Assembly (NCBI RefSeq): GCF_010384365.1 | Contig: NZ_CP048397.1 | Coordinates: forward strand, 7,755,683-7,819,682 | Reading direction: 5' to 3' | DNA: 64,000 nt | From: Streptomyces sp. S4.7 | GTDB lineage: Bacteria > Actinomycetota > Actinomycetes > Streptomycetales > Streptomycetaceae | Shown here: piece by piece, positions 16,951 to 26,193 of the stretch | How positions within the stretch are numbered: the stretch's first letter is position 1 | Layout of the letters: every line of letters begins with the position of its first letter | Notes under the pieces: model-generated | Databases searched by the model: none | Told to the model about the DNA's origin: nothing | The model's input: the letters and a program-made list of their open reading frames with translations, nothing else | Translations under genes and position numbers: made by a program

Positions 16951-18252
16951 TCAGACGGTGGTGAGGGCTTGCATGGACTTGATGAAACCGTCCGAGTCGA
17001 GCTGTCCGTTGAAGAACTGCTGGACCGCCACATAGATGGGCGTCATGTTCTTCGGCGGATACGCCTGGTCCCACGACAGCTGGAACGCCGGTGCCTTGGC
17101 GACCAGGTCGTACTGGTACTTCAGGTACTCCGGGTTGTCGGCGGCGTCCAGGAACTTGCCCGTGTTCGTGGTGGTCGGGAGGTTGCCGATGGAGAGCTGC
17201 TCCTCCACGAACTCGTCCGAGTACATGAGCTGCAGGAACTCGGCTATCGCGTCGGCGTGCCCGGTCGACTTGCGGACCGAGTAGAAGTTGTTGGTGTTGC
17301 CGACGAGGTTGGCGGCGTCGCCCTTGCCGCCCTCGACGGCCGGGAAGCCGGTGTACCCGAGATCGTTCTTGGCGAAGTCGGGATCCGCCTCCTGCTGGGT
17401 GGAGTACGCCCAGGAGCCCATCAGTTCGAAACCGGCCTTGCCGCTCGCCAGCAGGGCGGGGGAGCTGCCGTCGGTGAACTTGACCGAGTCGTGGTTGCTG
17501 CCGAAGGCGCCCGCGTCGATCAGCTCCTTGAGCATGTCCAGCGCCTTGCGGCTGTCGGCGCTGTCCCACACGTCCTTCTCGCCCGCCAGCGCCTTCTTGA
17601 ACAGCTCGGGGCCCGCCACTCGGTCGTACAGGTACTCGAACCACATCATCGTCGTCCACTTGTCGCCGCCGCCGAGAGCGATGGGCGTGACACCCTTCCC
17701 CTTCAGGTTCTTCACCGCGGCCAGCAGGTCGTCCCAGGTGCGGGGCGCCTCGACACCGGCGTCCGCGAGCACCTTCTTGTTGTTGAACAGCAGCACCGGC
17801 TGGGTGCCGCGCATGGGTATCCCGTACGACTTCCCGTCCACCTGCGCGGTCTCGAAGACCGACGGCAGGAAGTTCGACCTCAGCCCCGGCTCCTTCTTCA
17901 TCATGTCGTCCAGCGGAAGCAGCAGATCCGCCTCGACGAACGGCTGGATGCTGCCGCCGCCCCAGTTGAAGAACACGTCGGGCGCCTGCGGGGTGTTGAT
18001 GACCGTCTGGAGCTTCTGCTGGTAGTCGGCGCCGGGGACGGTGTCCAGGACCGCCCTGACCTCGGAAGTCTCGTTGAACGTCGCCACGAGTCGCTTCTCC
18101 ACCCGGTTCGCGGCGTCGCCGTAGACGAGTACGTGGAACTCGTCCGAGTCGCCGGAGGAGGAGCCGCCACCGCCACAGGCCGCCAGGCCCAGACCCAGAA
18201 CCAGCGCCGCGCCGCCTGCGACGGCCCGGTGGAACCGTGCGCGTGTCTTCAT
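16951..18252 (-). CDS. Extracellular sugar-binding lipoprotein
   Basis: The 433-residue protein has a lipoprotein signal with lipobox LAAC (LGLGLAACGGGGSSSG), so Cys near residue 24 is lipid-modified. The body is a type I extracellular solute-binding fold (FHVLVYGDAANRVEK, PDVFFNWGGGSIQPFVEADLLLPLDD, LLASGKAGFELMGSWA). It should deliver an oligosaccharide to the two permeases. GAGAGG precedes the ATG. This is the first gene of the sugar operon, divergent from the LacI gene. Confidence 0.92.
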   Translation of the reverse strand: MKTRARFHRAVAGGAALVLGLGLAACGGGGSSSGDSDEFHVLVYGDAANRVEKRLVATFNETSEVRAVLDTVPGADYQQKLQTVINTPQAPDVFFNWGGGSIQPFVEADLLLPLDDMMKKEPGLRSNFLPSVFETAQVDGKSYGIPMRGTQPVLLFNNKKVLADAGVEAPRTWDDLLAAVKNLKGKGVTPIALGGGDKWTTMMWFEYLYDRVAGPELFKKALAGEKDVWDSADSRKALDMLKELIDAGAFGSNHDSVKFTDGSSPALLASGKAGFELMGSWAYSTQQEADPDFAKNDLGYTGFPAVEGGKGDAANLVGNTNNFYSVRKSTGHADAIAEFLQLMYSDEFVEEQLSIGNLPTTTNTGKFLDAADNPEYLKYQYDLVAKAPAFQLSWDQAYPPKNMTPIYVAVQQFFNGQLDSDGFIKSMQALTTV

Positions 18253-18264
18253 CGATCGACCTCT

Positions 18265-18292
18265 CGAAAGTATCGGGAATCTGCCCGAAAGT
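18265..18292. promoter_or_regulatory. CGAAAGT direct repeats, 21 bp apart, before the sugar operon
   Basis: CGAAAGT occurs at 18265-18271 and again at 18286-18292, spaced by exactly 21 bp (two helical turns), 13-40 bp before the binding-protein start. A LacI-like imperfect dyad centred on CG (CGAAACCGTTACAC, 18355-18368) lies nearer the LacI gene. Either could mediate repression of the divergent pair. Confidence 0.4.
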
Positions 18293-18393
18293 CTCTGTGG
18301 GGAGCGACCGTAGGGTTCTCTCAAGTGCCGGTCAACATCGCTGTCATCACTCGGCGAAACCGTTACACAAGGCTGTGCTTTATCCTTCAGTCC

Positions 18394-19476
18394 ATGCGAG
18401 ATGACAGGAGTACGGGGCGAGTCACCCTCGCTCAGGTGGCTTCCCAGGCGGGCGTTTCCCTTTCGACAGTTTCGAAGGTGCTCAACGGGCGCCCCGATGT
18501 CTCCGCCCCGACGCGCGTCAAGGTCGAGGAGCTGCTGGAGGCACACGGCTACCGGCGCTCCGCGCCGTCCGTCCCCGAGGCGCCGCTCATCGAGATCGTC
18601 TTCCACGAACTGGACAGCGCCTGGTCGATGGAGCTGATCCGGGGCATGCAGAACGTCGCCAAGAGCGCCGGTGTCAGCGTCGTGCTCACCGAGACCGGCA
18701 CCCGGCACTCACCGGGAGCCGAGTGGGTGGAAGGGGTGCTGCGCCGGCGCCCGCTCGGCGTGGTGCTGGTCTTCTCGACCCTCCCCGACGAGCTCAAACA
18801 GAAGCTCTGGTCACGTGCCATCCCGTTCGTGATCATCGACCCGGCCGGTGACCCGGAACCCGACGTACCCTCCGTCGGATCGGCCAACTGGGCGGGCGGA
18901 CTGGCCGCCACCCGCCATCTGCTCGACCTCGGCCACCGCGCCATCGCGGTCGTCACCGGCCCCGAGGACATGCTCTGCTCCCTGGCGCGCCTCGACGGAT
19001 TCCGCTCGGCCATGGCGATGGCCGGTGCGGAGGTCGATCCGCGCCTCGTGAGATTCGGCGACTTCCATGTCCAGGCCGGTTACGACCAGGCGATGGAGCT
19101 GCTCCGGCTCCCGGGGCGGCCGACCGCGATCTTCGCCGGGAGCGACCTCCAGGCGCTCGGCGTCCTGGAGGCCGCGCGGGTGCTGGGGGTCCAGGTGCCG
19201 GAGGACCTCTCCGTGGTCGGGTACGACGACATCCCGCTCGCCCAGTGGTCCAGCCCCGCGCTGACCACCGTCCACCAGCCGCTGGTGGAGATGGCCGAGG
19301 AGGCCGCCCGGATGCTGCTGCGGCTGCGGCGCGGGCACCAGGGCGGAGGTCCCCGGACGGACCGGTCCGACGCACTCCCGGAAGCCCGGCCCGACCAGGC
19401 CGACACCCGGATCGAGTTCGGCACCCGGCTGGTCGTCAGGAACAGCACCGCGGTGGTGAAGTCCGCGACGGAGTGA
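18394..19476 (+). CDS. LacI-family repressor of the sugar operon
   Basis: The 360-residue protein has the LacI helix-turn-helix VTLAQVASQAGVSLSTVSKV (about residues 9-28) followed by the hinge region (APTRVKVEELLEAHGY). A periplasmic-binding-like sensor domain with GYDDIPLAQWSSPALTTV near 275 follows. It is divergent from the ABC importer/GH3 operon and is the obvious repressor, with the imported sugar or its product as inducer. The C-terminus is longer than usual because of a charged insert (GPRTDRSDALPEARP). Confidence 0.93.
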   Translation: MRDDRSTGRVTLAQVASQAGVSLSTVSKVLNGRPDVSAPTRVKVEELLEAHGYRRSAPSVPEAPLIEIVFHELDSAWSMELIRGMQNVAKSAGVSVVLTETGTRHSPGAEWVEGVLRRRPLGVVLVFSTLPDELKQKLWSRAIPFVIIDPAGDPEPDVPSVGSANWAGGLAATRHLLDLGHRAIAVVTGPEDMLCSLARLDGFRSAMAMAGAEVDPRLVRFGDFHVQAGYDQAMELLRLPGRPTAIFAGSDLQALGVLEAARVLGVQVPEDLSVVGYDDIPLAQWSSPALTTVHQPLVEMAEEAARMLLRLRRGHQGGGPRTDRSDALPEARPDQADTRIEFGTRLVVRNSTAVVKSATE

Positions 19477-19548
19477 ATCCTTCCGTGACAGACACCGGTC
19501 CCGGGGAAGGTGAAGGGCGACCCAGCAGGACCGGAAGGGACGGACACC

Positions 19549-20910
19549 GTGGCACGATCGAGGATTCTCGTAGTGGGCGCAGGCTTCGGCGGCGTGGAGT
19601 GTGTACAGCGCCTGGAACGGAAACTGCGGCCGGAAGAGGCGGAGATCTCGCTGGTCACGCCCTTCTCGTACCAGCTCTATCTGCCGTTGCTGCCACAGGT
19701 GGCCGCGGGCGTGCTCACCCCGCAGTCGGTCGCCGTCTCACTGCGCCGCAGCAGGAAGCACCGCACGCGGATCATCCCCGGCGGGGCCATCGGAGTGGAT
19801 CCGCGGGCCAAGATCTGTGTCATCCGCAAGATCACCGGTGAGGTCACCTACCAGCCCTACGACTACATCGTGCTGGCCCCCGGCAGCATCACCCGCACCT
19901 TCGACATCCCCGGACTCGTCGACAACGCGCGCGGGATGAAGACGCTCGCCGAAGCCGCCTATGTACGCGACCACGTCATCGCGCAGCTCGACCTCGCGGA
20001 CGCGAGCACGGACGAGAAGGAGCGCGAGGCCCGACTCCAGTTCGTGGTGGTCGGCGGGGGTTACGCGGGCACGGAGACGGCCGCCTGTCTGCAACGCGTC
20101 ACCAGCCACGCCGTACGGCGCTACCCGAGGCTGGACCCGAAGCAGATCAAGTGGCACCTCGTCGACATCGCCCCCAAGCTCATGCCGGAGCTCGGCGACA
20201 AGCTCGGAGCCACCGCCCTGGACATCCTGCGCAAGCGCGGCATCGAGGTCTCGCTCGGGGTGTCGATCGCCAAGGCGGGCCCCGACGAGGTGACCTTCAC
20301 CGACGGCCGGGTGCTGCCCTGCCGCACGCTCATCTGGACGGCGGGTGTCGTCGCGAGCCCGCTGATCGGCACCCTCGGCGCCGAGACGGTGCACGGCAGG
20401 CTCATGGTCTCGCCCGAGCTGCGGGTGACCGGGCTCGACGGCGTCTTCGCCCTCGGCGACGCCGGGGCGGTGCCTGACCTGGCGAAGGGCGGCGACGCGA
20501 TCTGCCCGCCGACCGCTCAGCACGCCCTGCGGCAGGGCCGCACGGCGGCCGACAACGTCATCGCGACGGTACGCGACCAGCCGCTGCGGCGTTACGAACA
20601 CAAGGACCTGGGCCTTGTCGTCGACCTCGGCGGCCGGGACGCGGTCTCCAAGCCGATGGGTGTCGAACTGCGCGGGCTCCCGGCCCAGGCCGTCGCCCGC
20701 GGCTACCACTGGTCGGCGCTGCGGACGAATGTCGCCAAGGCGCGGGTGCTCACCAACTGGGTGCTCAACGCCGTCGCCGGGGACGATTTCGTACGGACCG
20801 GATTCCAGGCGCAGAAGCCGGCCTCGCTGCACGACTTCGAGTACACCGACGTCTATCTGACGCCGGAGCAGGTACGCGAACACACGGCGGCGCTGACCGT
20901 ACGCGGTTGA
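19549..20910 (+). CDS. ndh: Type II NADH dehydrogenase (FAD-dependent)
   Basis: The 453-residue protein has an FAD-binding Rossmann motif (ILVVGAGFGGVECVQRL), an NAD-binding motif (FVVVGGGYAGTETAACL, about 165-181) and the FAD motif GVFALGDAGAVPD (about 300). The layout is that of single-subunit, non-proton-pumping NADH:quinone oxidoreductase attached to the membrane face. GTG at 19549 follows GGAAGGGA with good spacing and is preferred over the upstream start at 19510. The IS110 element inserted just beyond its stop, apparently without damaging it. Confidence 0.9.
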   Translation: MARSRILVVGAGFGGVECVQRLERKLRPEEAEISLVTPFSYQLYLPLLPQVAAGVLTPQSVAVSLRRSRKHRTRIIPGGAIGVDPRAKICVIRKITGEVTYQPYDYIVLAPGSITRTFDIPGLVDNARGMKTLAEAAYVRDHVIAQLDLADASTDEKEREARLQFVVVGGGYAGTETAACLQRVTSHAVRRYPRLDPKQIKWHLVDIAPKLMPELGDKLGATALDILRKRGIEVSLGVSIAKAGPDEVTFTDGRVLPCRTLIWTAGVVASPLIGTLGAETVHGRLMVSPELRVTGLDGVFALGDAGAVPDLAKGGDAICPPTAQHALRQGRTAADNVIATVRDQPLRRYEHKDLGLVVDLGGRDAVSKPMGVELRGLPAQAVARGYHWSALRTNVAKARVLTNWVLNAVAGDDFVRTGFQAQKPASLHDFEYTDVYLTPEQVREHTAALTVRG

Positions 20911-20930
20911 GCCCCGTTACCTTTCTCGTG

Positions 20931-21185
20931 GCCCCGCAATGGGGTTCCTGGCCCCCGGGTCCGGTATGGCTGTGTGCCCCCTGTCGAAGGCGATGACCTG
21001 GGGGGTGTTGCCGCTGGGCTTCGGGGCACCGCTTGACCGCTGATGAGGGGCCTGACGACCGCCTGGTCCGGCGCAATGCCGGGCCGCTTCACCGGGCGGC
21101 ATGTCTGCGTAACGTGGTTGCCGGCGTGTGGTGCCGCAGGGACGGCCGGGAGTTTCAGGAGACGAGTGGCGAGAGGCACACGCAC
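20931..21185 (+). ncRNA. Candidate bridge RNA region in the left end of the IS110 element
   Basis: IS110 recombinases use a structured RNA, encoded in a non-coding end of the element, to pair donor and target DNA. This left flank holds successive hairpins: CCCC-GCAAT-GGGG (20932-20944), CCGGC-GCAAT-GCCGG (21068-21082) with the same loop, and GCCGC with GCGGC (21083-21100). That is what such an RNA would look like. Limits and guide loops cannot be assigned without comparing copies. Confidence 0.3.
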
Positions 21186-22409
21186 ATGGTCGACACGACC
21201 GCGATAGATCTCTTCCTCGGCCTGGACCTGGGCAAGGAGTTCCACCACGCCCACGGCCGGACCCGGGACGGCAGAACCGTGCACGACAAGCGGCTGCCCA
21301 ACACCGAGCCGAGACTGCTGGAGCTGTTCACCAGGCTGGTGGCGAAGTTCGGCACCGTTCTGGTGATCGTGGACCAGGTCGCGAACATCGGTGCGCTGCC
21401 GCTGACGGTGGCCCGTGCGGCGGGCTGCCGGGTGGCCTACCTGCCCGGGCTGTCGATGCGGCGGGCCGCCGACCTGCATCCCGGCGAGGCCAAGACCGAT
21501 GCCCGCGACGCGTTCGTGATCGCCGAGACCGCCCGCACGATGCCGCACACCCTGCGGGCGGTGGACCGCGACGACGAGGTGCTGGCCGAGCTGACGATGC
21601 TCACCGGTTACGACAACGACCTGGCCGGCGAGGTCAACCGCACCACCAACCGGCTGCGTGGCCTGCTCTCCCAGATCCATCCCTCCCTCGAACGTGTCCT
21701 CGGCCCCCGCCTGGCCTACCCCTACATCCAGGCTCTCCTCCAGCGCCACGGCTCCCCAGCCAGGCTGAAGAAACTGGGCCGGGCCCGCTGCGAGTCCCTG
21801 CTCAAGGCGCACGGTTCGCGCAAGGCCCACCACCTCACCGCAGAGATCTTCGACGCGCTCGCCGAGCAGACCCTCGTCGTTCCCGGCACCGAGGCATCCG
21901 CGCTGATCGTGCCGGGACTCGCCGCCCAGCTCGCCGCCGCCCACACTCAGCGCCGCCAGGCCGAGCAGGAGATCGCTGCCCTGCTGGAGGCCCTCCCTCT
22001 TTTCCACCTCCTGACCTCCTTGCCCGGCCTGGGCGTCAGGACCACGGCCGCCGTGATCGTCGCGATCGGTGACGGCACCGGTTTCCCCAGCGCCGGACAC
22101 CTCGCCTCCTACGCCGGACTCGCCCCGGCCACGAAGTCCTCCGGCACCTCGATTCGCGGCGAACACGCACCCCACCGCGGCAACCGGCTCCTCAAACGGG
22201 CCCTGTTCCAGGCCGCGTTCGCCGCGATCGGCTGCAAAACCGACCCGTCCTCCCGGACCTACTACGACCGCCAACGCGCACGCGGCAAGACCCACACCCA
22301 GGCGATCCTCCGCCTGGCCCGCCAGCGCGTGAACGTCATCCACGCGATGATCCGCACCGGGGCTCTCTACGAAGCACGCACCCCGGGCGACGTCGACCTC
22401 GCTGCCTGA
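21186..22409 (+). CDS. IS110-family transposase
   Basis: The 407-residue protein has an N-terminal RuvC-like DEDD domain, with Asp14 in FLGLDLGKE and EAKTDARDAFVIAE near residue 105. The C-terminal Transposase_20 domain includes LTSLPGLGVRTTAAVIVAIG and the serine-bearing stretch PATKSSGTSIRGEHAPHRGN. It appears intact. The ATG at 21186 (MVDTTAIDLF) fits family length and is preferred over the in-frame start at 21033. Confidence 0.92.
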   Translation: MVDTTAIDLFLGLDLGKEFHHAHGRTRDGRTVHDKRLPNTEPRLLELFTRLVAKFGTVLVIVDQVANIGALPLTVARAAGCRVAYLPGLSMRRAADLHPGEAKTDARDAFVIAETARTMPHTLRAVDRDDEVLAELTMLTGYDNDLAGEVNRTTNRLRGLLSQIHPSLERVLGPRLAYPYIQALLQRHGSPARLKKLGRARCESLLKAHGSRKAHHLTAEIFDALAEQTLVVPGTEASALIVPGLAAQLAAAHTQRRQAEQEIAALLEALPLFHLLTSLPGLGVRTTAAVIVAIGDGTGFPSAGHLASYAGLAPATKSSGTSIRGEHAPHRGNRLLKRALFQAAFAAIGCKTDPSSRTYYDRQRARGKTHTQAILRLARQRVNVIHAMIRTGALYEARTPGDVDLAA

Positions 22410-22514
22410 CGACTCCACCGCCCCCGCCCTCCAGGCCCCATCACACCCGCGCACCGGCACGGCCACCGCGGCCCCGCCGACCACCGCACTGCCCATCAGC
22501 CACCCGATCCGTCG

Positions 22515-22541
22515 GGGACATCCCGCTTCGCGGGACGTCCC
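22515..22541. repeat. 12-bp hairpin with A6 tail in the IS110 right flank
   Basis: GGGAC-A-TCCCGC and GCGGGA-C-GTCCC pair with one mismatch around a TTC loop and are followed by AAAAAA at 22542-22547. The A-run is on the wrong side for a rightward terminator. It may be a structural part of the element's right end. Confidence 0.4.
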
Positions 22542-22741
22542 AAAAAACCAGGATCAACCCCTACAAGCCGACCCCACCGGGGTTGACGAAACAGATAGGG
22601 GCACCCCCCGGCACGGCCGGCTCCGGATGCGACGCCGCCCGCGCAGGCAGCACCGGAACGCCCCCTGCGGACCTCGGGAGGAGGACGCGACCGGTACCGG
22701 GACCGAGGACGGGAGCGACCCGCCGGCCGACGTGACGCGCC

Positions 22742-22773
22742 CCACCGGGTACGGGGCCGCCCGTACCCGGTGG
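22742..22773 (-). terminator. Terminator of the rhamnosidase gene
   Basis: CCACCGGGTACGGG (22742-22755) and CCCGTACCCGGTGG (22760-22773) form a perfect 14-bp stem with a GCCG loop, 25 bp past the rhamnosidase stop. No U-run is present, as usual for the genus. Confidence 0.72.
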
Positions 22774-22797
22774 AGCCCGTCGGGACGAGTCCCGCGA

Positions 22798-25700
22798 TCA
22801 GGTGGTGAACCGGTGGCGCCCCGACCCCACCGCGTACACCGCGCAACCGTCCTCCATCCGCAGGAACCTCGCCCGCGTGTGCCTGACGTCGCGCTCCTTC
22901 GCGGCCGGTACCCACACCTCGGCCGTGGTGTTGGGCGGCACCGAGCACTCCAGCTCGAAGCCGCCGCTTGCCCTCGTCTCCCAGCGAGTGGTGATCGGCC
23001 CGTAGACCGACGCGTACCGGCCGCCGGCCCGCTTGACCTCACCGCCGGGCCTCGGCCGGACGACGATCTCCTTGAACCCGGCCCGGCCAGGCGCGATGCC
23101 GGAGATGTTCGCGTACATCCACTCGCCGACCGACCCGTAGGCGTAGTGGTTGAAGGAGTTCATCCCGGCGTCCTGGAAGCTGCCGTCCGGCCTGATGGAG
23201 TCCCAGCGCTCCCACATCGTGGTCGCGCCGTTCTCGATCTGGTAGCCCCAGCCGGGGAACGTGCGCCGGTGCAGCAGCCGGTAGGCGACGTCGTTGTGGC
23301 CGGTGGCGGTGAGCACCGGCAGCAGCCGGGGTGTGCCGAGGAAGCCGGTCGACAGATGCCAGTCCTTCGACTCGATCAGCGCGACCAGCCGGTCGGCGGC
23401 GGGCTCACGGGCCGCCTCGGGCAGCAGATCCATGGACAGGGCGAGCACGTACGCCGTCTGTGTGTCGCCCTTCACCCGGCCGTCGGCGCTCACGTACGCC
23501 GCCCGGAAGGCGTCGCGGATCTGGCCGAACAGCGTGTCGTACGGAGCGGGGTCCTCGCCGAGCACCCGCGCCGTCCGCGCCGTGAGATCGGCGCTGTGCG
23601 CGAAGTAGGCGGTCGCGATGACGTCCTTCGGCGTCTCGTCCTCGATGTTCAGCCAGTCACCGAAACCGTCCGCCGGGCGCAGCAGGTCGTCGCTGTGCGC
23701 GCGCAGATAGTCCAGCCACTTGACCATCGAGTCCCACGACGTGCCGAGTATCCGCTCGTCGCCGTACGCCTGGTACAGCGCCCACGGCACCGTGACCCCG
23801 GCGTCGCCCCAACCGGCCGAGCCGTCGCCGACGCCCGCGATGTCCGGAGCGACGTGCGTGAACGAGCCGCCGCCGGTCTGCGCGTCCCGCAGGTCCTGGA
23901 GCCACTTGGTGAGGAAGCGTGCCGACTCCATGACATACGAGGCGGTGGGCGCGAAGACGTTGATGTCACCGGTCCAGCCGAGCCGTTCGTCGCGGGCGGG
24001 CGTATCGGTGGGTATGGAGAGGAAGTTGCCGCGCTGGCCCCAACCGATGTTGCTGTGAAGCTGGTTGAGCATGGGGACGTCGGACTCGAACTCGAAGGTG
24101 AACGGCGCCGACGTGTGCATCACTCGACCGGTGACCGCGCTCGCGCCCGGTGTCCCCGGGAACCCGGTGACCTCGACATAGCGGAAGCCGTGGAAGGTGA
24201 AGCGCGGCTCGTACGTCTCCTCGCCCCCGCCCTTGAGGGTGTAGGTGTCGGTGGCCCGTGCCGTACGGAGATTGGTGGTGTAGATCGAACCGTCCGGGTT
24301 CAGCACCTCGGCGTGCCGCAGCCGTACGGTGGTGCCCGCCTCGCCCGACACCCGCAGGCGTACCGAACCGACCATGTTCTGGCCGAGGTCGAAGACGAAG
24401 ACGCCCGGAGCGACGCGCGTGACCGTCCTGGCGGGGAGCTCCTTCGCCACCCGCACCGGGCCGTCCAGCTCCGCGACGATCTCCGTGTCCACGCCGTCGA
24501 CCGGCTCGGCCGCGAGCCACTGGGTGTCGTCGAACCCCGGTGACGTCCAGCCCTTGGTCTCCAGCCGGGCGTCGTACTCCTCGCCCGCCTGCATGTCGGT
24601 CGACACGATCGGCCCGGCGGCGGCCCGCCAGCCGTCCCCCGACACGACCCGCTCGCTCGTCCCGTCCTTGTACGTGACCTCCAACTGGGCCAGCAGCGCG
24701 GGCCGGTCACCGTAGTGGTGCGGTCCGAACATGCCGAGGTTGCCGCCGTACCAGCCGAGCGCGAGATGCGCGCCGAGCGCGTTGGCGCCGCGCCGTACCA
24801 GCCCGGTGACGTCGTACGTCTGGTACTGGACCCGCTTGCGGTAGTCCGTCCAGCCGGGCGCGAACTGGTCCTTGCCGACCCGCTGTCCGTTGATGTGCGC
24901 CTCGTAGTGCCCGAGCGCCGTCGTGTACAGCCGGGCGCGCGCGACGGGCTTGTCGGCCAGGCGGAAGCCGTGCCGCAACTGGGTGGCGGGGAAGAACGCG
25001 GGAGCCACCGCGCCCCACGGCCCCGAGCCCCACGCCGGACCCTCCTTCGCGGCGGGCCAGGCGCTGTCGTCGTAACCGGCCTGCCGCCACGCGCCGTCGG
25101 CGCCGGACGGCTCCGCGTCCGTCACCTTCCAGACGTCGTCGGTCGGGACGGTGGTGGTGGTGCCGTCCGCCCCGGTCAGCTCCAGGACGGCGATGAGACC
25201 GGCCGGGCTCGCGGTGGCGTTGACCGCGGACGCCGCCAGGACACCCGCGCCGGCGCGGAGTCGGGCCGTGACATCCACGACGGCCGGACGGCGCCAGTTC
25301 TCGGCGGGCCCGTCCGGCTCGGTGCGCGCCACCTCGGCGCCGTTCACGTACACGGTGTACGCGTCGTCGGCGCTGATGACGAGCCGGGCGCCGGTGACAC
25401 CGGCCGGGACGTCGACGGCGCGGCGGAACCAACGTGTCCCGGCGGGCAGGTCGCTGGTCGGTTCCCCCTCGGGGAACCAGATCCAGTGCGCGCCCCGCAG
25501 GCTCGGGGCGCCGCTCAGAGTCGCCGGCGCCGCGATCCACTTGGCGGACCAGGCCGCGGTGCTCATCAGCCCCGTCTCCCACGAGGCGCTCTCGCTCCAG
25601 CCCGAGACCTCACCGGCGGCGTTCCAGACGCGGACCGACCAGTGATAGCGCGTCAGGGGCTTGAGCGCGGGTCCCGCGTACGGGACGAGCACCGACCGGT

Positions 25701-26028
25701 CCGAGACGACCTTGCCGCTGTCCCAGACATCGGGCTCGGCCAGTCCGCCGGGATCGGAGGCGACCCGGATCTGGTAGGCGCTCTGCGTCTGGTCCGGTGT
25801 GTCGGAGAGCAGGGGCCAGCTCAGCCGGGGCTTCGGGGTGTCGATGCCGAGCGGATTGCGTACGTACTCGACGGTGGGCGAGCTGACACGCAGCGCCCCG
25901 GCCCGGCCCGGGCCCGCGGCGGCCGGGGTCTGCTCGGCGGCCTGCGCCGACGGCCCGTTGGCCGTCGCGAGGGTGGTGCCCAGCGCGGCTGCGGTCGTGG
26001 TGGTGAGCATGCGGCGTCTACTGATCAC
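22798..26028 (-). CDS. Secreted GH78 alpha-L-rhamnosidase
   Basis: The 1076-residue enzyme opens with a Tat-like signal (MISRRRMLTTTTAAALGTTL). An N-terminal fibronectin-like domain follows (VEYVRNPLGIDTPKPRLSWP to about 140), then a carbohydrate-binding insert with VNGAEVARTEPDGPAENWRR (about 180-300). The GH78 beta domains (FVFDLGQNMVGSVRLRVSG) and the (alpha/alpha)6 catalytic barrel come next. The general-acid region is PARDERLGWTGDINVFAP and the basic Glu is in GATTMWERWDS. It should release terminal rhamnose from plant glycosides or pectin outside the cell. A LacI-like operator lies just upstream. Confidence 0.92.
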   Translation of the reverse strand: MISRRRMLTTTTAAALGTTLATANGPSAQAAEQTPAAAGPGRAGALRVSSPTVEYVRNPLGIDTPKPRLSWPLLSDTPDQTQSAYQIRVASDPGGLAEPDVWDSGKVVSDRSVLVPYAGPALKPLTRYHWSVRVWNAAGEVSGWSESASWETGLMSTAAWSAKWIAAPATLSGAPSLRGAHWIWFPEGEPTSDLPAGTRWFRRAVDVPAGVTGARLVISADDAYTVYVNGAEVARTEPDGPAENWRRPAVVDVTARLRAGAGVLAASAVNATASPAGLIAVLELTGADGTTTTVPTDDVWKVTDAEPSGADGAWRQAGYDDSAWPAAKEGPAWGSGPWGAVAPAFFPATQLRHGFRLADKPVARARLYTTALGHYEAHINGQRVGKDQFAPGWTDYRKRVQYQTYDVTGLVRRGANALGAHLALGWYGGNLGMFGPHHYGDRPALLAQLEVTYKDGTSERVVSGDGWRAAAGPIVSTDMQAGEEYDARLETKGWTSPGFDDTQWLAAEPVDGVDTEIVAELDGPVRVAKELPARTVTRVAPGVFVFDLGQNMVGSVRLRVSGEAGTTVRLRHAEVLNPDGSIYTTNLRTARATDTYTLKGGGEETYEPRFTFHGFRYVEVTGFPGTPGASAVTGRVMHTSAPFTFEFESDVPMLNQLHSNIGWGQRGNFLSIPTDTPARDERLGWTGDINVFAPTASYVMESARFLTKWLQDLRDAQTGGGSFTHVAPDIAGVGDGSAGWGDAGVTVPWALYQAYGDERILGTSWDSMVKWLDYLRAHSDDLLRPADGFGDWLNIEDETPKDVIATAYFAHSADLTARTARVLGEDPAPYDTLFGQIRDAFRAAYVSADGRVKGDTQTAYVLALSMDLLPEAAREPAADRLVALIESKDWHLSTGFLGTPRLLPVLTATGHNDVAYRLLHRRTFPGWGYQIENGATTMWERWDSIRPDGSFQDAGMNSFNHYAYGSVGEWMYANISGIAPGRAGFKEIVVRPRPGGEVKRAGGRYASVYGPITTRWETRASGGFELECSVPPNTTAEVWVPAAKERDVRHTRARFLRMEDGCAVYAVGSGRHRFTT

Positions 26029-26049
26029 GTCAACCCCAGAACAATTCGA

Positions 26050-26067
26050 CAGTGAATCGATTCATTG
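26050..26067. promoter_or_regulatory. LacI-like operator upstream of the rhamnosidase
   Basis: CAGTGAATCGATTCATTG is a palindrome over 18 bp with one mismatched pair. Its perfect core TGAATCGATTCA (26053-26064) has the central CG typical of LacI-family sites. It lies 22 bp upstream of the rhamnosidase ATG, where a repressor would block transcription or early elongation. No rhamnose regulator gene is adjacent. Confidence 0.6.
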
Positions 26068-26193
26068 CGTGAAAGTAGGGGTGTGCCCCTGACCCGTCAA
26101 GGTGTCGCGCTCGAATTGCCCTCCCGGGCGGGCGATTTGGGTGACGTTGCTGAACCCTTTCAGTCGGATCGGGGCTTCAGCCCTGCGGGGCCG

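Larger units (their letters stand above)
20911..22585 (+). mobile_element. IS110-family insertion sequence (ends approximate)
   Basis: A complete IS110-type transposase is flanked by about 275 bp on the left and 175 bp on the right without genes, both rich in hairpins. IS110 elements lack classical inverted ends and target duplications, so the ends cannot be fixed by reading. The right limit is placed after a 7-bp inverted repeat (CAACCCC 22555-22561, GGGGTTG 22579-22585). The element separates ndh from the rhamnosidase terminator and breaks no recognisable gene. Confidence 0.7.

Noticed and set aside
20853..22496. 547-codon leftward frame opposite the IS110 transposase
   Set aside because: Shadow of the transposase gene with no family motifs.
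22515..22547. Rho-independent terminator in the IS110 right flank
   Set aside because: The A6 run follows the hairpin on the + strand, so neither strand has a U-run after the stem. It is listed only as a hairpin.
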